NCBI GenBank assembly: GCA_934373455.1
Contig: CAKRON010000012.1
Coordinates: 1 to 44,513 of the forward strand
Reading direction: 5' to 3'
Source: an uncultured Marvinbryantia sp.
GTDB taxonomy: Bacteria; Bacillota; Clostridia; Lachnospirales; Lachnospiraceae
DNA length: 44,513 nucleotides
Shown here piece by piece: positions 20,417-28,453 of the stretch; positions within the stretch are counted from its first letter, which is position 1; each line of letters begins with the position of its first letter. The notes under the pieces are model-generated. The model was not told the origin of the DNA. It searched no databases and worked only from the letters and a program-made list of their open reading frames with translations. Position numbers and translations under genes: made by a program.

Positions 20417-21097
20417 ATGAAGAAAAAGAAAAATATTGCAGGAACTGCCTATTGGGCAGTTCTGATCGCAGGAAGTATTCTTCTTATATTATACTGCCTG
20501 ATGCAGGCAGTTCCGAAAAACCTTATATTCCAGTATGTAACCATCTGGATACTTCTCCTGCTGCTGGGTGCTATTCTTGTCTTTTTTCTTCCTTATGGAA
20601 AGAACGGAAAAAAGATGGATGCCTTCATGCCGCTTCTGGATACGAATCCAGACCAGTACATCAGAGAACTTTCAGCTTTTCTGGAACAGACTTCTTCTGG
20701 AATGATTTTCCAGGTAGGACTGTTAAATCTGTCTGTTGCCTGGTGCCGGAAACGTAATTATAAAAAAGCTCAGGAAACTTTAAATCAGGTTCAGCCAGGG
20801 AGTCTTTCCCTGGCAAACAAAGCAGTGTACTGGTCAACTTTTGCTCTCACCTGCTTCTATCTCGGTCAGAATGTAGAAGGATGTCGTATCATCGATAAAC
20901 GCGGAAAATCTTTTATGGATAATCCACGTTTAAACCATCTCGGCGCTGTTCCTTCTATATTAATGATCTTCTATTATCTGGAAAAACACCAGAAAAAAGA
21001 GGCAAGAGAACTCTATGCAAAGGCAAGAAAAAAATGGTATACCGGTACTTATAAAGCAGATTTTGATTATTTAGAAAAACAGTTACAGAAAAAATAA
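20417..21097 (+). CDS. Membrane protein of unknown function, two helices plus helical TPR-like tail
   Basis: A 226-residue protein I do not assign to a named family. Two transmembrane helices (about residues 10-28 and 37-59) form a hairpin. Residues about 75-226 are soluble and helical, with alternating helix pairs (LNLSVAWCRKRNYKKAQETL and a later segment KKEARELYAKARKKW) that look like degenerate tetratricopeptide repeats. An AGGAGG site precedes the ATG and it lies 28 bases after ilvD2, so it is probably the last gene of block B. A role in the sugar-acid pathway is not evident; it may simply be carried along. Confidence 0.7.
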   Translation: MKKKKNIAGTAYWAVLIAGSILLILYCLMQAVPKNLIFQYVTIWILLLLLGAILVFFLPYGKNGKKMDAFMPLLDTNPDQYIRELSAFLEQTSSGMIFQVGLLNLSVAWCRKRNYKKAQETLNQVQPGSLSLANKAVYWSTFALTCFYLGQNVEGCRIIDKRGKSFMDNPRLNHLGAVPSILMIFYYLEKHQKKEARELYAKARKKWYTGTYKADFDYLEKQLQKK

Positions 21098-21109
21098 TAT
21101 AAAAACAGA

Positions 21110-21140
21110 GACCGCACATGACATAACATCATGTGCGGCC
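21110..21140. terminator. Bidirectional terminator between block B and uxaB1
   Basis: CCGCACATGA (21112-21121) pairs with TCATGTGCGG (21129-21138) around a 7-base loop. On the minus strand a TCTCTGTTTTTAT tail follows, serving uxaB1. On the plus strand a weaker CCTTTGTT tail serves the membrane-protein gene. Confidence 0.82.
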
Positions 21141-21178
21141 TTTGTTATTATATAAGGAAATTGAGTAATGGGCTTATT

Positions 21179-22678
21179 TTAGAGGCAGCTTGCGTAAGCA
21201 GCTTTTGCGCCTTCTGTGCGGATTTTTTTCAGATCCGCTACAACTGTTTCTTCTAAATCTTTGATCTGGGTCAGATCCTGATCCCACATCTTTTCATTTG
21301 TCAGTACTGCGTGTACCAGTTCTTCTGCGCTGTCATTTCTGTGGTCATAATAGAATTCCAGTGCCCAGCGGTCATCGCTTACGGTATATTCATTTCCGGC
21401 TGGTCTCTTGCATACCAGTCCTGCATCTGTCAGTGCCTGGATATCATTGCTGTAGAATGCAATGTACGCAGCCAGTGACATGGTCAGGCATACCGGAAGC
21501 TCGCCTTTTTCTTTGATATATTCCAGGAAAGACGGCATATTTCTTGCTTTCCACTTGGATGTGGAGTTCAGGGAAATGCTCATCAGTTCATGGTTTACAA
21601 ACGGGTTGTTGAAACGGTCTGACACAGCTGCTGCAAAGTTCAGCAGATCCTGTTTGTCTAATGGGAGGGTTGGGATCACTTCATCATACAGCATCTTGTT
21701 CATGAATCCTTTGATGGTTTCATCCTGCATACAGTCACGTACAATATTTTCTCCTGCCAGGTAAGCACCGAGAACAAATCCGGTGTGCGCACCATTCAGG
21801 ATACGTACTTTTCTCTTCTTATATGGGCTCATATCAGGTACTACAAATACCTTATCTTCCAGTCCAGCTTTTTTGAATGGGAGAACATCATTCAGCTTTG
21901 GATCTCCTTCGATAACCCATACACCGAAGACTTCACCGACATCCAGAAGTGGATCGGCATAGCCGTGTTTCTGTTCCAGTTCTGCCACTTCTTTTTCATC
22001 ACGGATACGTCCAGGCACGATACGGTCTACCAGAGATCCGCAGAATGTACAGTCTTCATTTACATATTTTTTGAACCCTTCTTCCAGTCCCCACTGGTCA
22101 ATGTACTGGTTTACGCATTTCAGCAGTTCTTTTCCATTGTTGTCAATCAGCTCACAGGCAAGCATGATGATTCCTTTTTTGCCTGCTTTGTAACGGTGGT
22201 ACAGAACCTGGGTCAGTTTTGCAGGAAAGCTGGATGGCGGGCAGTCATCCTGCTGGCAGGAAGGATCGTACTGGATACCTGCTTCAGTTGTGTTGGAAAC
22301 GATGATTTCCAGATCATCACTTGCCGCAACTTCCATCATTGCTTCATAGTCTGCTTTTTCATATGGATTCAGGCAGTTTTTTACGCTGGAAATCACACGC
22401 TTTGCATCTACCTTCTGTCCATTTTCGCTTCCACGAAGGTATAATGTATACAAACCTTCCTGTTCATTGATCATCTTTGCCAGACCTGGCGCAATCGGCT
22501 GTACCAGGCAGCATTTGCCGTTCCAGTCTGCCTTTTCATTTGCCAGGTCAAACCAGTAATCTACGAATGCTCGCAGGAAGTTTCCTTCCCCAAACTGCAT
22601 TACTTTTACCGGTGCATCTTTTAATACATATCCGTCATTTCCGGATTTTTCTAATACTTCATAATTCAGTCGTTCCAT
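21179..22678 (-). CDS. uxaB: Tagaturonate reductase (altronate oxidoreductase), copy 1
   Basis: A 499-residue long-chain mannitol-dehydrogenase-family enzyme, UxaB type, converting D-tagaturonate to D-altronate with NADH. Visible parts are the N-terminal VMQFGEGNFLRAFVDYW nucleotide region, NTTEAGI, RIVPGRI and the KKRKVRILNGAHTG active-site region with a catalytic Lys. Length is near E. coli UxaB (483). It follows uxaC by 16 bases with a strong AGGAGG site and is the last gene of the lacI-uxaC-uxaB1 block. It is nearly identical to the copy at 26932-28431: only two amino-acid differences were found by eye (N14Y and a Thr/Glu change near residue 488). Confidence 0.93.
   Translation of the reverse strand: MERLNYEVLEKSGNDGYVLKDAPVKVMQFGEGNFLRAFVDYWFDLANEKADWNGKCCLVQPIAPGLAKMINEQEGLYTLYLRGSENGQKVDAKRVISSVKNCLNPYEKADYEAMMEVAASDDLEIIVSNTTEAGIQYDPSCQQDDCPPSSFPAKLTQVLYHRYKAGKKGIIMLACELIDNNGKELLKCVNQYIDQWGLEEGFKKYVNEDCTFCGSLVDRIVPGRIRDEKEVAELEQKHGYADPLLDVGEVFGVWVIEGDPKLNDVLPFKKAGLEDKVFVVPDMSPYKKRKVRILNGAHTGFVLGAYLAGENIVRDCMQDETIKGFMNKMLYDEVIPTLPLDKQDLLNFAAAVSDRFNNPFVNHELMSISLNSTSKWKARNMPSFLEYIKEKGELPVCLTMSLAAYIAFYSNDIQALTDAGLVCKRPAGNEYTVSDDRWALEFYYDHRNDSAEELVHAVLTNEKMWDQDLTQIKDLEETVVADLKKIRTEGAKAAYASCL
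21342..22423. repeat. uxaB: Identical tract shared by the two uxaB genes (copy 1)
   Basis: Reading the two uxaB genes base by base, positions 21342-22423 show no difference from 27095-28176, a constant offset of 5753. Outside this about 1.08 kb tract both ends of the genes differ at many positions, mostly silent. The pattern suggests recent gene conversion or recombination. Confidence 0.85.
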
Positions 22679-22694
22679 TGTGATCTCCTCCTTT

Positions 22695-24110
22695 TTATAC
22701 TGTTTTTAAATCAAATCCAAAATACTGAACTGCATTGTTATAAGAAATTCCCTTTACGATCTTCTCTAATGCTTTGTAATCATCTGGATATTCTCCATTT
22801 TCTACCCAGCCGCCAATCAGTTCGCAAAGAATGCGGCGGAAATATTCATGTCTTGTGTAGGACAAGAAACTTCTGGAATCTGTCAGCATACCTACAAAGT
22901 TGCTGAGAAGACCAAGGTTTGCCAGAGAAATCATCTGGTTCATCATACCTACTTTGTGATCATTGAACCACCATGCACTACCCTGCTGGATCTTACCAAC
23001 TGTTTCCGGTCCCTGGAAGCATCCAAGAATGGTTCCGATGAACTCGTTATCATTTGGATTCAGAGAGTAAAGAATGGTCTTCGACAGTTCATCTGTAGCG
23101 CTTAATGCATTCAGAAAATCTGCCATTTGTGCGCTTGGTGCATAGTTATTGATGCAGTCAAATCCTGTATCCGGTCCCAACTGATTGTAACGGAATACAT
23201 TGTTGTCACGTTTGCATCCATAATGAAGCTGCATTACCCAGTTACGTTTGTGATATTCTTTTCCAACTGCAATCATGTAAGCAGTCTTAAACTTCATTTC
23301 ATCTTCTCTGGATACTGCGTCTCCATTCATTCTTCCGCTGAAGATCTTTTCGATTTCGTCTTCAGAAGCCGGTGCATACATCACATATTCCAGTGCATGG
23401 TCAGATACACAGCACCCCATGGATCCGAAGAAGTCCATACGAAGTGAAAGTGCTTTCATCAGATCTTTGAAGCTATGAATTTCCACACCACTTACTTCAC
23501 TCAAAGTCTTCAGATAATCCAGATATTCTGGTTTTTCAAGATTCATAGCTTTGTCGGGTCTCCATGCCGGCAGAACCTGCACGTCAAAGCTGTCATCTTC
23601 TGTTATCACTTTATGCCATTCCAAAGTGTCTACAGGATCATCTGTGGTGCAAATCAGTTTTACATTAGACTGTTTGATCAGATTACGAACTGTCATCGTG
23701 TCTTCCTGAAGTTTCGCATTACACAGATTCCATACTTCCTCAGCTGTTTCACTATTTAAATATCCTTCGTATCCGAAGTATTTTCTCAGTTCCAGATGAC
23801 TCCAGTGATACAGAGGATTACCAATTGCTTTTTCCAGTGTCTCCGCCCATTTCTGGAATTTTTCACGGTCACTTGCTCCACCAGTGATATAATATTCATC
23901 AATTCCATTCGATCTCATCTGACGCCATTTATAATGATCGCCGCCCAGCCATACCTGTGTGATATTCTCAAACTTTCTGTCCTGTGCGATTTCCTTTGGA
24001 TTAATATGGCAATGATAATCCAGAATCGGTGTATTTTCTGCATAATCGTGATACAGCTTCTGTGCTGTCGGTGTACTCAACAGAAACTCCTTGTCCATAA
24101 ATGCTTTCAT
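22695..24110 (-). CDS. uxaC: Glucuronate/galacturonate isomerase
   Basis: A 471-residue uronate isomerase, nearly the length of E. coli UxaC (470). It isomerises D-glucuronate to D-fructuronate and D-galacturonate to D-tagaturonate. Family marks are FLLSTPTAQKLYHDYAE, PILDYHCHINP with metal-type His residues, the STDDP-like TTDDPVDTLEWH, RPDKAMN and, near the C-terminus, GMLTDSRSFLSYTRHEYFRR. I chose the ATG at 24110, which has GGGAGGA 7 bases upstream; a longer in-frame start at 24155 lacks a good site. It stands 55 bases after lacI and 16 before uxaB1, so it is the entry enzyme of this uronate block. Confidence 0.95.
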   Translation of the reverse strand: MKAFMDKEFLLSTPTAQKLYHDYAENTPILDYHCHINPKEIAQDRKFENITQVWLGGDHYKWRQMRSNGIDEYYITGGASDREKFQKWAETLEKAIGNPLYHWSHLELRKYFGYEGYLNSETAEEVWNLCNAKLQEDTMTVRNLIKQSNVKLICTTDDPVDTLEWHKVITEDDSFDVQVLPAWRPDKAMNLEKPEYLDYLKTLSEVSGVEIHSFKDLMKALSLRMDFFGSMGCCVSDHALEYVMYAPASEDEIEKIFSGRMNGDAVSREDEMKFKTAYMIAVGKEYHKRNWVMQLHYGCKRDNNVFRYNQLGPDTGFDCINNYAPSAQMADFLNALSATDELSKTILYSLNPNDNEFIGTILGCFQGPETVGKIQQGSAWWFNDHKVGMMNQMISLANLGLLSNFVGMLTDSRSFLSYTRHEYFRRILCELIGGWVENGEYPDDYKALEKIVKGISYNNAVQYFGFDLKTV

Positions 24111-24165
24111 GTTACATTCCTCCCGTAAAGAATCTGTTATATTTTTATATGGCATCTCTGCTCTG

Positions 24166-25167
24166 TTATAAATCGATGGTAGTGTCTCGAAGAACTACTT
24201 CGCCATCTACTACTGTCTTACTGCTTACTTCTTCTTTCTGTAAAATTTTCATCAGAAGATCAACTACCAGAATACTTGCATCCCGCATGTGATTATCTAC
24301 TGTACTGATTTCCGGTTCACTGCAGATACTGATCTTAGAATTGTTGTATCCAAGAATCTGCAAATCCTGTGGAATTTTTAATTTTCTGGTTTTTGCGAAC
24401 TTACAGGCTCCCACAGCCAGCTCATCATCCGATGTCATAATTACATCCCAGCGTTCACCTTTTTCCCACAGTTCTTCCAGTTTTTTCCTGGTGTCCTCTA
24501 TTGTCCCATTTATTAAAAGAATTTGTCCTTCTTCCGGTTTTATTCCCACATTTTCAAAAGCATCTCTGACACCTTGTATCTTTTGTCTTCCACTGTATGA
24601 CAGTGAACGGTATAAATAGAGAACTCTTCTTTTATTCTTAAGGAACTTTTCTGTTGCCTGGCGCATCATTGCCCGGTCATCACAAACTGCACAAAACACA
24701 TTTGGCGCATCCAGATATGCATTCACCAACATTACCGGTATTTCTTTTGCTGTTTCTATGATATATTGGTTCTGTTTCATATCTTCTTCTATAAAATTTG
24801 AACCAACGAGAATTACAGCATCCACTCGTTTCGAACGAAGCAGATTCATATATTTTTCTTTTTCCTTCGTCTCATATCCGGTACAACACAACAACACATC
24901 ATATTGATACTTATGTAATTCCTGTTCTACATGATATACTGCTGCCGCCAGAACCAAGTCAGAACTGTCAGCACACATCACACCAATAGTGTTCATTGTA
25001 TTCAAGCCAAGACCTCTTGCAAAAATATTCGGCTGATAACCTGTCTCCTCCATCACATCCAGAATTTTCTGTCTTGTCTTCTCACTAACCTTACTATTTC
25101 CATTTAGTACACGAGACACGGTCGCTATCGATACACCAGCCTTCTCTGAAATATCATAAATATTCAT
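24166..25167 (-). CDS. LacI-family regulator of the uronate block
   Basis: A 333-residue LacI/GalR regulator. The N-terminal helix-turn-helix (MNIYDISEKAGVSIATVSRV) and hinge helix lead into a periplasmic-binding-protein-like effector domain (about residues 60-330) with TIGVMCADSSD and ILGYNNSKIS. It is likely a repressor released by a uronate or its product. It is the first gene of lacI-uxaC-uxaB1, and two LacI-type operators flank its own promoter, so it probably represses itself and the two enzymes. A GGGGG site lies 6 bases before the ATG. Confidence 0.9.
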   Translation of the reverse strand: MNIYDISEKAGVSIATVSRVLNGNSKVSEKTRQKILDVMEETGYQPNIFARGLGLNTMNTIGVMCADSSDLVLAAAVYHVEQELHKYQYDVLLCCTGYETKEKEKYMNLLRSKRVDAVILVGSNFIEEDMKQNQYIIETAKEIPVMLVNAYLDAPNVFCAVCDDRAMMRQATEKFLKNKRRVLYLYRSLSYSGRQKIQGVRDAFENVGIKPEEGQILLINGTIEDTRKKLEELWEKGERWDVIMTSDDELAVGACKFAKTRKLKIPQDLQILGYNNSKISICSEPEISTVDNHMRDASILVVDLLMKILQKEEVSSKTVVDGEVVLRDTTIDL

Positions 25168-25220
25168 GTCTACCCCCTAATTTGTTTCTCGCCACCCATC
25201 TGTTCTCTCATTTTACATGT

Positions 25221-25238
25221 AATGTAAGTGCTTACATT
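25221..25238. promoter_or_regulatory. LacI-type operator O1
   Basis: AATGTAAGTGCTTACATT is a palindrome with only the central TG mismatched, close to the LacI-family consensus TGTAAGCGCTTACA. It abuts the -10 box of the lacI promoter, covering the expected start point. Confidence 0.8.
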
Positions 25239-25239
25239 T

Positions 25240-25268
25240 AGTCTACTATCTCTTTTTCAAAATGTCAA
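25240..25268 (-). promoter_or_regulatory. Predicted promoter of lacI-uxaC-uxaB1
   Basis: On the minus strand TTGACA (25268-25263), 17 bases and TAGACT (25245-25240). The -35 is perfect and the -10 matches four of six. It lies between the two LacI-type operators and about 72 bases before the lacI start. Confidence 0.65.
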
Positions 25269-25298
25269 ATATAAGAACGTGAAAAAATTACCAAAATT

Positions 25299-25314
25299 AT
25301 GTAAGCGCTTTCAT
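25299..25314. promoter_or_regulatory. LacI-type operator O2
   Basis: ATGTAAGCGCTTTCAT has the central GCGC of the LacI consensus with one mismatched base pair. Its centre is about 77 bases from that of O1, upstream of the promoter -35, a spacing compatible with DNA looping by a tetramer or with simple dual-site repression. Confidence 0.7.
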
Positions 25315-25372
25315 TTACTTTTCACAAAAATACTTCAGACACATTCTTCAATGTTCAAAATATGTATGATAG

Positions 25373-25401
25373 AAAAAATCCCACGCATTTTTCAGCGTGG
25401 G
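25373..25401 (-). terminator. Terminator of the larA2-uxaB2-uxaA operon
   Basis: CCCACGC (25380-25386) pairs with GCGTGGG (25395-25401) around an 8-base loop. On the minus strand it is followed by six T (25378-25373). It lies 45 bases after the uxaA stop. Confidence 0.85.
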
Positions 25402-25446
25402 ACTCTTTCTTTATCAGGATATTGTTACGACTACACTTATAAATTT

Positions 25447-26925
25447 TTACAATACAACGCCATCTTTAAAAATGGAAATACTTCTGTATCCACGGCGTTC
25501 TGTCTGAGTTTCTTTTCCATTTGCAGTTTCAATTACCAGATCCATAAGGCGTTTTGCAGCATCATCAATGGATTCTCCGTTTACGATAGAGCCTGCGTCA
25601 AAATCAATCCAGCCCTTCTTATTTCCTGCCAGCTGGCTGTTCGTTGCCAGTTTCAGTGTTGGTGCCGGAGCTCCGAATGGTGTTCCGCGGCCCGTTGTAA
25701 ACAAAATCATATGTGCACCTGCTGCTGTCATAGCTGTTGCAGATACCAGGTCATTTCCCGGGCCATACAGCATGTTCAGACCTTTTGTTACCACCGGATC
25801 ACCATATCCAATGACATCCATGATCGGAGCACTTCCACCTTTCTGTACACATCCACAGGACTTATCTTCCAGTGTTGTGATACCACCCTGGCGGTTTCCA
25901 GGACTTGGATTATCATACACTACTTCATGATGACTGATAAAATAATTTTTAAATCCGTTAATCATATTTACAGCTTTATCAAAAATATCTTTGTTGATAC
26001 AACGATTCATCAAAAAGCCTTCTGCTCCAAACATCTCCGGAACTTCTGTCAGGACAGTTGATCCGCCTCTTGCTACCATCATATCACTGAAACGGCCAAC
26101 TGTCGGATTTGCTGTAATACCGGAAAGTCCATCAGAACCACCACATTTCATACCGATAACCAGTTCACTTACCGGAATTGGCTCTCTTTTGAACTGTCCT
26201 GCATATTCTGCACATTCTTCCAGAAGCTTTCTTCCTGCTTCAAATTCATCTTCTACTTCCTGACAGGTAAGGAACTTTACTCTGTCCTGATCGTAATCAC
26301 CAAGTTCTTCCAGAAACTGTTCATGAGTCAGGTTCTCGCATCCCAGACCTAATACCAGCACAGCTGCTGCATTTGGATGACGAACCAGTGCTGCCAGAAG
26401 CTTTCTGGTCTGTGCATGGTCAGCACCTGTCTGGCTGCATCCAAATGGATGATCGAACGTATACAATCCATCGATACTGCCCTTTACCAGATCCTGATTC
26501 AAAGATACCATACGTTTTGCCACATCATTGACGCATCCTACTGTCGGAATGATCCAGATTTCGTTACGAATTGCTGCTCTTCCATCTTTTCTGCGAAATC
26601 CGTTAAATGTTTCCGGTTCCACCGGGGTAACTGGTGTGATAGCTGGCTGATAAGTATATTCTACTTCTCCTTCCAGATTGGTAACCATGTTATGGCTGTG
26701 TACCCAGTCTCCAGCTTCGATTTCTTCTGTTGCATGTCCGATTGGGAAACCATACTTTGTTACATTCGTGTCTTTGTCAATCTTTTTCAGGGCAATCTTA
26801 TGTCCCTGTGGAATATCGCATCTTGCAGTCACGGTATATTCACCTGCTGTAATTGTTTCTCCTTTTGCGATTGGACTAAGCGCTACCGCAACATTATCCA
26901 GGCTATTAATCTGTATTGTTCTCAT
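25447..26925 (-). CDS. uxaA: Altronate dehydratase
   Basis: A 492-residue UxaA homologue, close to E. coli UxaA (495), which dehydrates D-altronate to KDG using Fe2+. The N-terminal SAF-type domain (about residues 1-95: ALSPIAKGETI, HKIALKKI) is followed by the large C-terminal domain with IPTVGCVNDVAKRM, DHPFGCSQTGADH, GLGCENLTHEQ, MKCGGSDGLSGI and LYGPGNDLVSATA. It starts 6 bases after the uxaB2 stop and lacks a clear ribosome site, so translation probably depends on uxaB2. Together with uxaB2 it turns tagaturonate into KDG. Confidence 0.95.
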   Translation of the reverse strand: MRTIQINSLDNVAVALSPIAKGETITAGEYTVTARCDIPQGHKIALKKIDKDTNVTKYGFPIGHATEEIEAGDWVHSHNMVTNLEGEVEYTYQPAITPVTPVEPETFNGFRRKDGRAAIRNEIWIIPTVGCVNDVAKRMVSLNQDLVKGSIDGLYTFDHPFGCSQTGADHAQTRKLLAALVRHPNAAAVLVLGLGCENLTHEQFLEELGDYDQDRVKFLTCQEVEDEFEAGRKLLEECAEYAGQFKREPIPVSELVIGMKCGGSDGLSGITANPTVGRFSDMMVARGGSTVLTEVPEMFGAEGFLMNRCINKDIFDKAVNMINGFKNYFISHHEVVYDNPSPGNRQGGITTLEDKSCGCVQKGGSAPIMDVIGYGDPVVTKGLNMLYGPGNDLVSATAMTAAGAHMILFTTGRGTPFGAPAPTLKLATNSQLAGNKKGWIDFDAGSIVNGESIDDAAKRLMDLVIETANGKETQTERRGYRSISIFKDGVVL

Positions 26926-26931
26926 ATATTC

Positions 26932-28431
26932 TTACAGGCAGCTTGCGTAAGCAGCCTTTGCTCCTTCCTCACGGATCTTCTTTAAGTCAGCTACAACTGT
27001 TTCTTCTAAATCTTTGATCTGGGTCAGATCCTGATCCCACATTTTTTCATTTGTCAGTACTGCGTGTACCAGTTCTTCTGCGCTGTCATTTCTATGGTCA
27101 TAATAGAATTCCAGTGCCCAGCGGTCATCGCTTACGGTATATTCATTTCCGGCTGGTCTCTTGCATACCAGTCCTGCATCTGTCAGTGCCTGGATATCAT
27201 TGCTGTAGAATGCAATGTACGCAGCCAGTGACATGGTCAGGCATACCGGAAGCTCGCCTTTTTCTTTGATATATTCCAGGAAAGACGGCATATTTCTTGC
27301 TTTCCACTTGGATGTGGAGTTCAGGGAAATGCTCATCAGTTCATGGTTTACAAACGGGTTGTTGAAACGGTCTGACACAGCTGCTGCAAAGTTCAGCAGA
27401 TCCTGTTTGTCTAATGGGAGGGTTGGGATCACTTCATCATACAGCATCTTGTTCATGAATCCTTTGATGGTTTCATCCTGCATACAGTCACGTACAATAT
27501 TTTCTCCTGCCAGGTAAGCACCGAGAACAAATCCGGTGTGCGCACCATTCAGGATACGTACTTTTCTCTTCTTATATGGGCTCATATCAGGTACTACAAA
27601 TACCTTATCTTCCAGTCCAGCTTTTTTGAATGGGAGAACATCATTCAGCTTTGGATCTCCTTCGATAACCCATACACCGAAGACTTCACCGACATCCAGA
27701 AGTGGATCGGCATAGCCGTGTTTCTGTTCCAGTTCTGCCACTTCTTTTTCATCACGGATACGTCCAGGCACGATACGGTCTACCAGAGATCCGCAGAATG
27801 TACAGTCTTCATTTACATATTTTTTGAACCCTTCTTCCAGTCCCCACTGGTCAATGTACTGGTTTACGCATTTCAGCAGTTCTTTTCCATTGTTGTCAAT
27901 CAGCTCACAGGCAAGCATGATGATTCCTTTTTTGCCTGCTTTGTAACGGTGGTACAGAACCTGGGTCAGTTTTGCAGGAAAGCTGGATGGCGGGCAGTCA
28001 TCCTGCTGGCAGGAAGGATCGTACTGGATACCTGCTTCAGTTGTGTTGGAAACGATGATTTCCAGATCATCACTTGCCGCAACTTCCATCATTGCTTCAT
28101 AGTCTGCTTTTTCATATGGATTCAGGCAGTTTTTTACGCTGGAAATCACACGCTTTGCATCTACCTTCTGTCCATTCTCACTTCCACGAAGGTATAATGT
28201 ATACAAACCTTCCTGTTCATTGATCATCTTTGCCAGACCTGGAGCAATCGGCTGTACCAGGCAGCATTTACCGTTCCAGTCTGCCTTTTCATTTGCCAGG
28301 TCAAACCAGTAATCAACGAATGCACGCAGGAAGTTTCCTTCTCCGAACTGCATTACTTTTACCGGTGCATCTTTTAATACATATCCGTCATATCCGGATT
28401 TTTCTAATACTTCATAATTCAGTCGTTCCAT
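26932..28431 (-). CDS. uxaB: Tagaturonate reductase (altronate oxidoreductase), copy 2
   Basis: A 499-residue UxaB, same length and almost the same protein as the copy at 21179-22678. The ATG at 28431 has GGAGG about 9 bases upstream; an in-frame extension to 28464 would overlap larA2. It sits between larA2 (22 bases) and uxaA (6 bases), so this copy belongs to the operon controlled by the TTGTATACAA-type promoter, whereas copy 1 belongs to the LacI block. All catalytic regions of copy 1 are retained. The reason for keeping two nearly identical enzymes is probably separate regulation. Confidence 0.93.
   Translation of the reverse strand: MERLNYEVLEKSGYDGYVLKDAPVKVMQFGEGNFLRAFVDYWFDLANEKADWNGKCCLVQPIAPGLAKMINEQEGLYTLYLRGSENGQKVDAKRVISSVKNCLNPYEKADYEAMMEVAASDDLEIIVSNTTEAGIQYDPSCQQDDCPPSSFPAKLTQVLYHRYKAGKKGIIMLACELIDNNGKELLKCVNQYIDQWGLEEGFKKYVNEDCTFCGSLVDRIVPGRIRDEKEVAELEQKHGYADPLLDVGEVFGVWVIEGDPKLNDVLPFKKAGLEDKVFVVPDMSPYKKRKVRILNGAHTGFVLGAYLAGENIVRDCMQDETIKGFMNKMLYDEVIPTLPLDKQDLLNFAAAVSDRFNNPFVNHELMSISLNSTSKWKARNMPSFLEYIKEKGELPVCLTMSLAAYIAFYSNDIQALTDAGLVCKRPAGNEYTVSDDRWALEFYYDHRNDSAEELVHAVLTNEKMWDQDLTQIKDLEETVVADLKKIREEGAKAAYASCL
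27095..28176. repeat. uxaB: Identical tract shared by the two uxaB genes (copy 2)
   Basis: Matches 21342-22423 base for base by visual comparison. Differences begin at 27094 and 28177 and become frequent toward both gene ends. A directly oriented repeat of this length 5.75 kb apart could also recombine and delete uxaC, lacI and uxaA. Confidence 0.85.
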
Positions 28432-28453
28432 TTTCTCATCCTCCACATTTTTA

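Noticed and set aside
21785..22444. Long open frame on the plus strand opposite uxaB1, repeated opposite uxaB2
   Set aside because: It is antisense to a firmly identified enzyme, its product is Phe/Cys-rich nonsense, and its repetition only reflects the uxaB duplication.
22445..22452. TGTATACA inside uxaB1 (and at 28198-28205 in uxaB2), similar to the GntR2 operator core
   Set aside because: It lies deep in coding sequence, lacks the outer operator bases and a nearby promoter, and is explained by the codons of a conserved protein segment.
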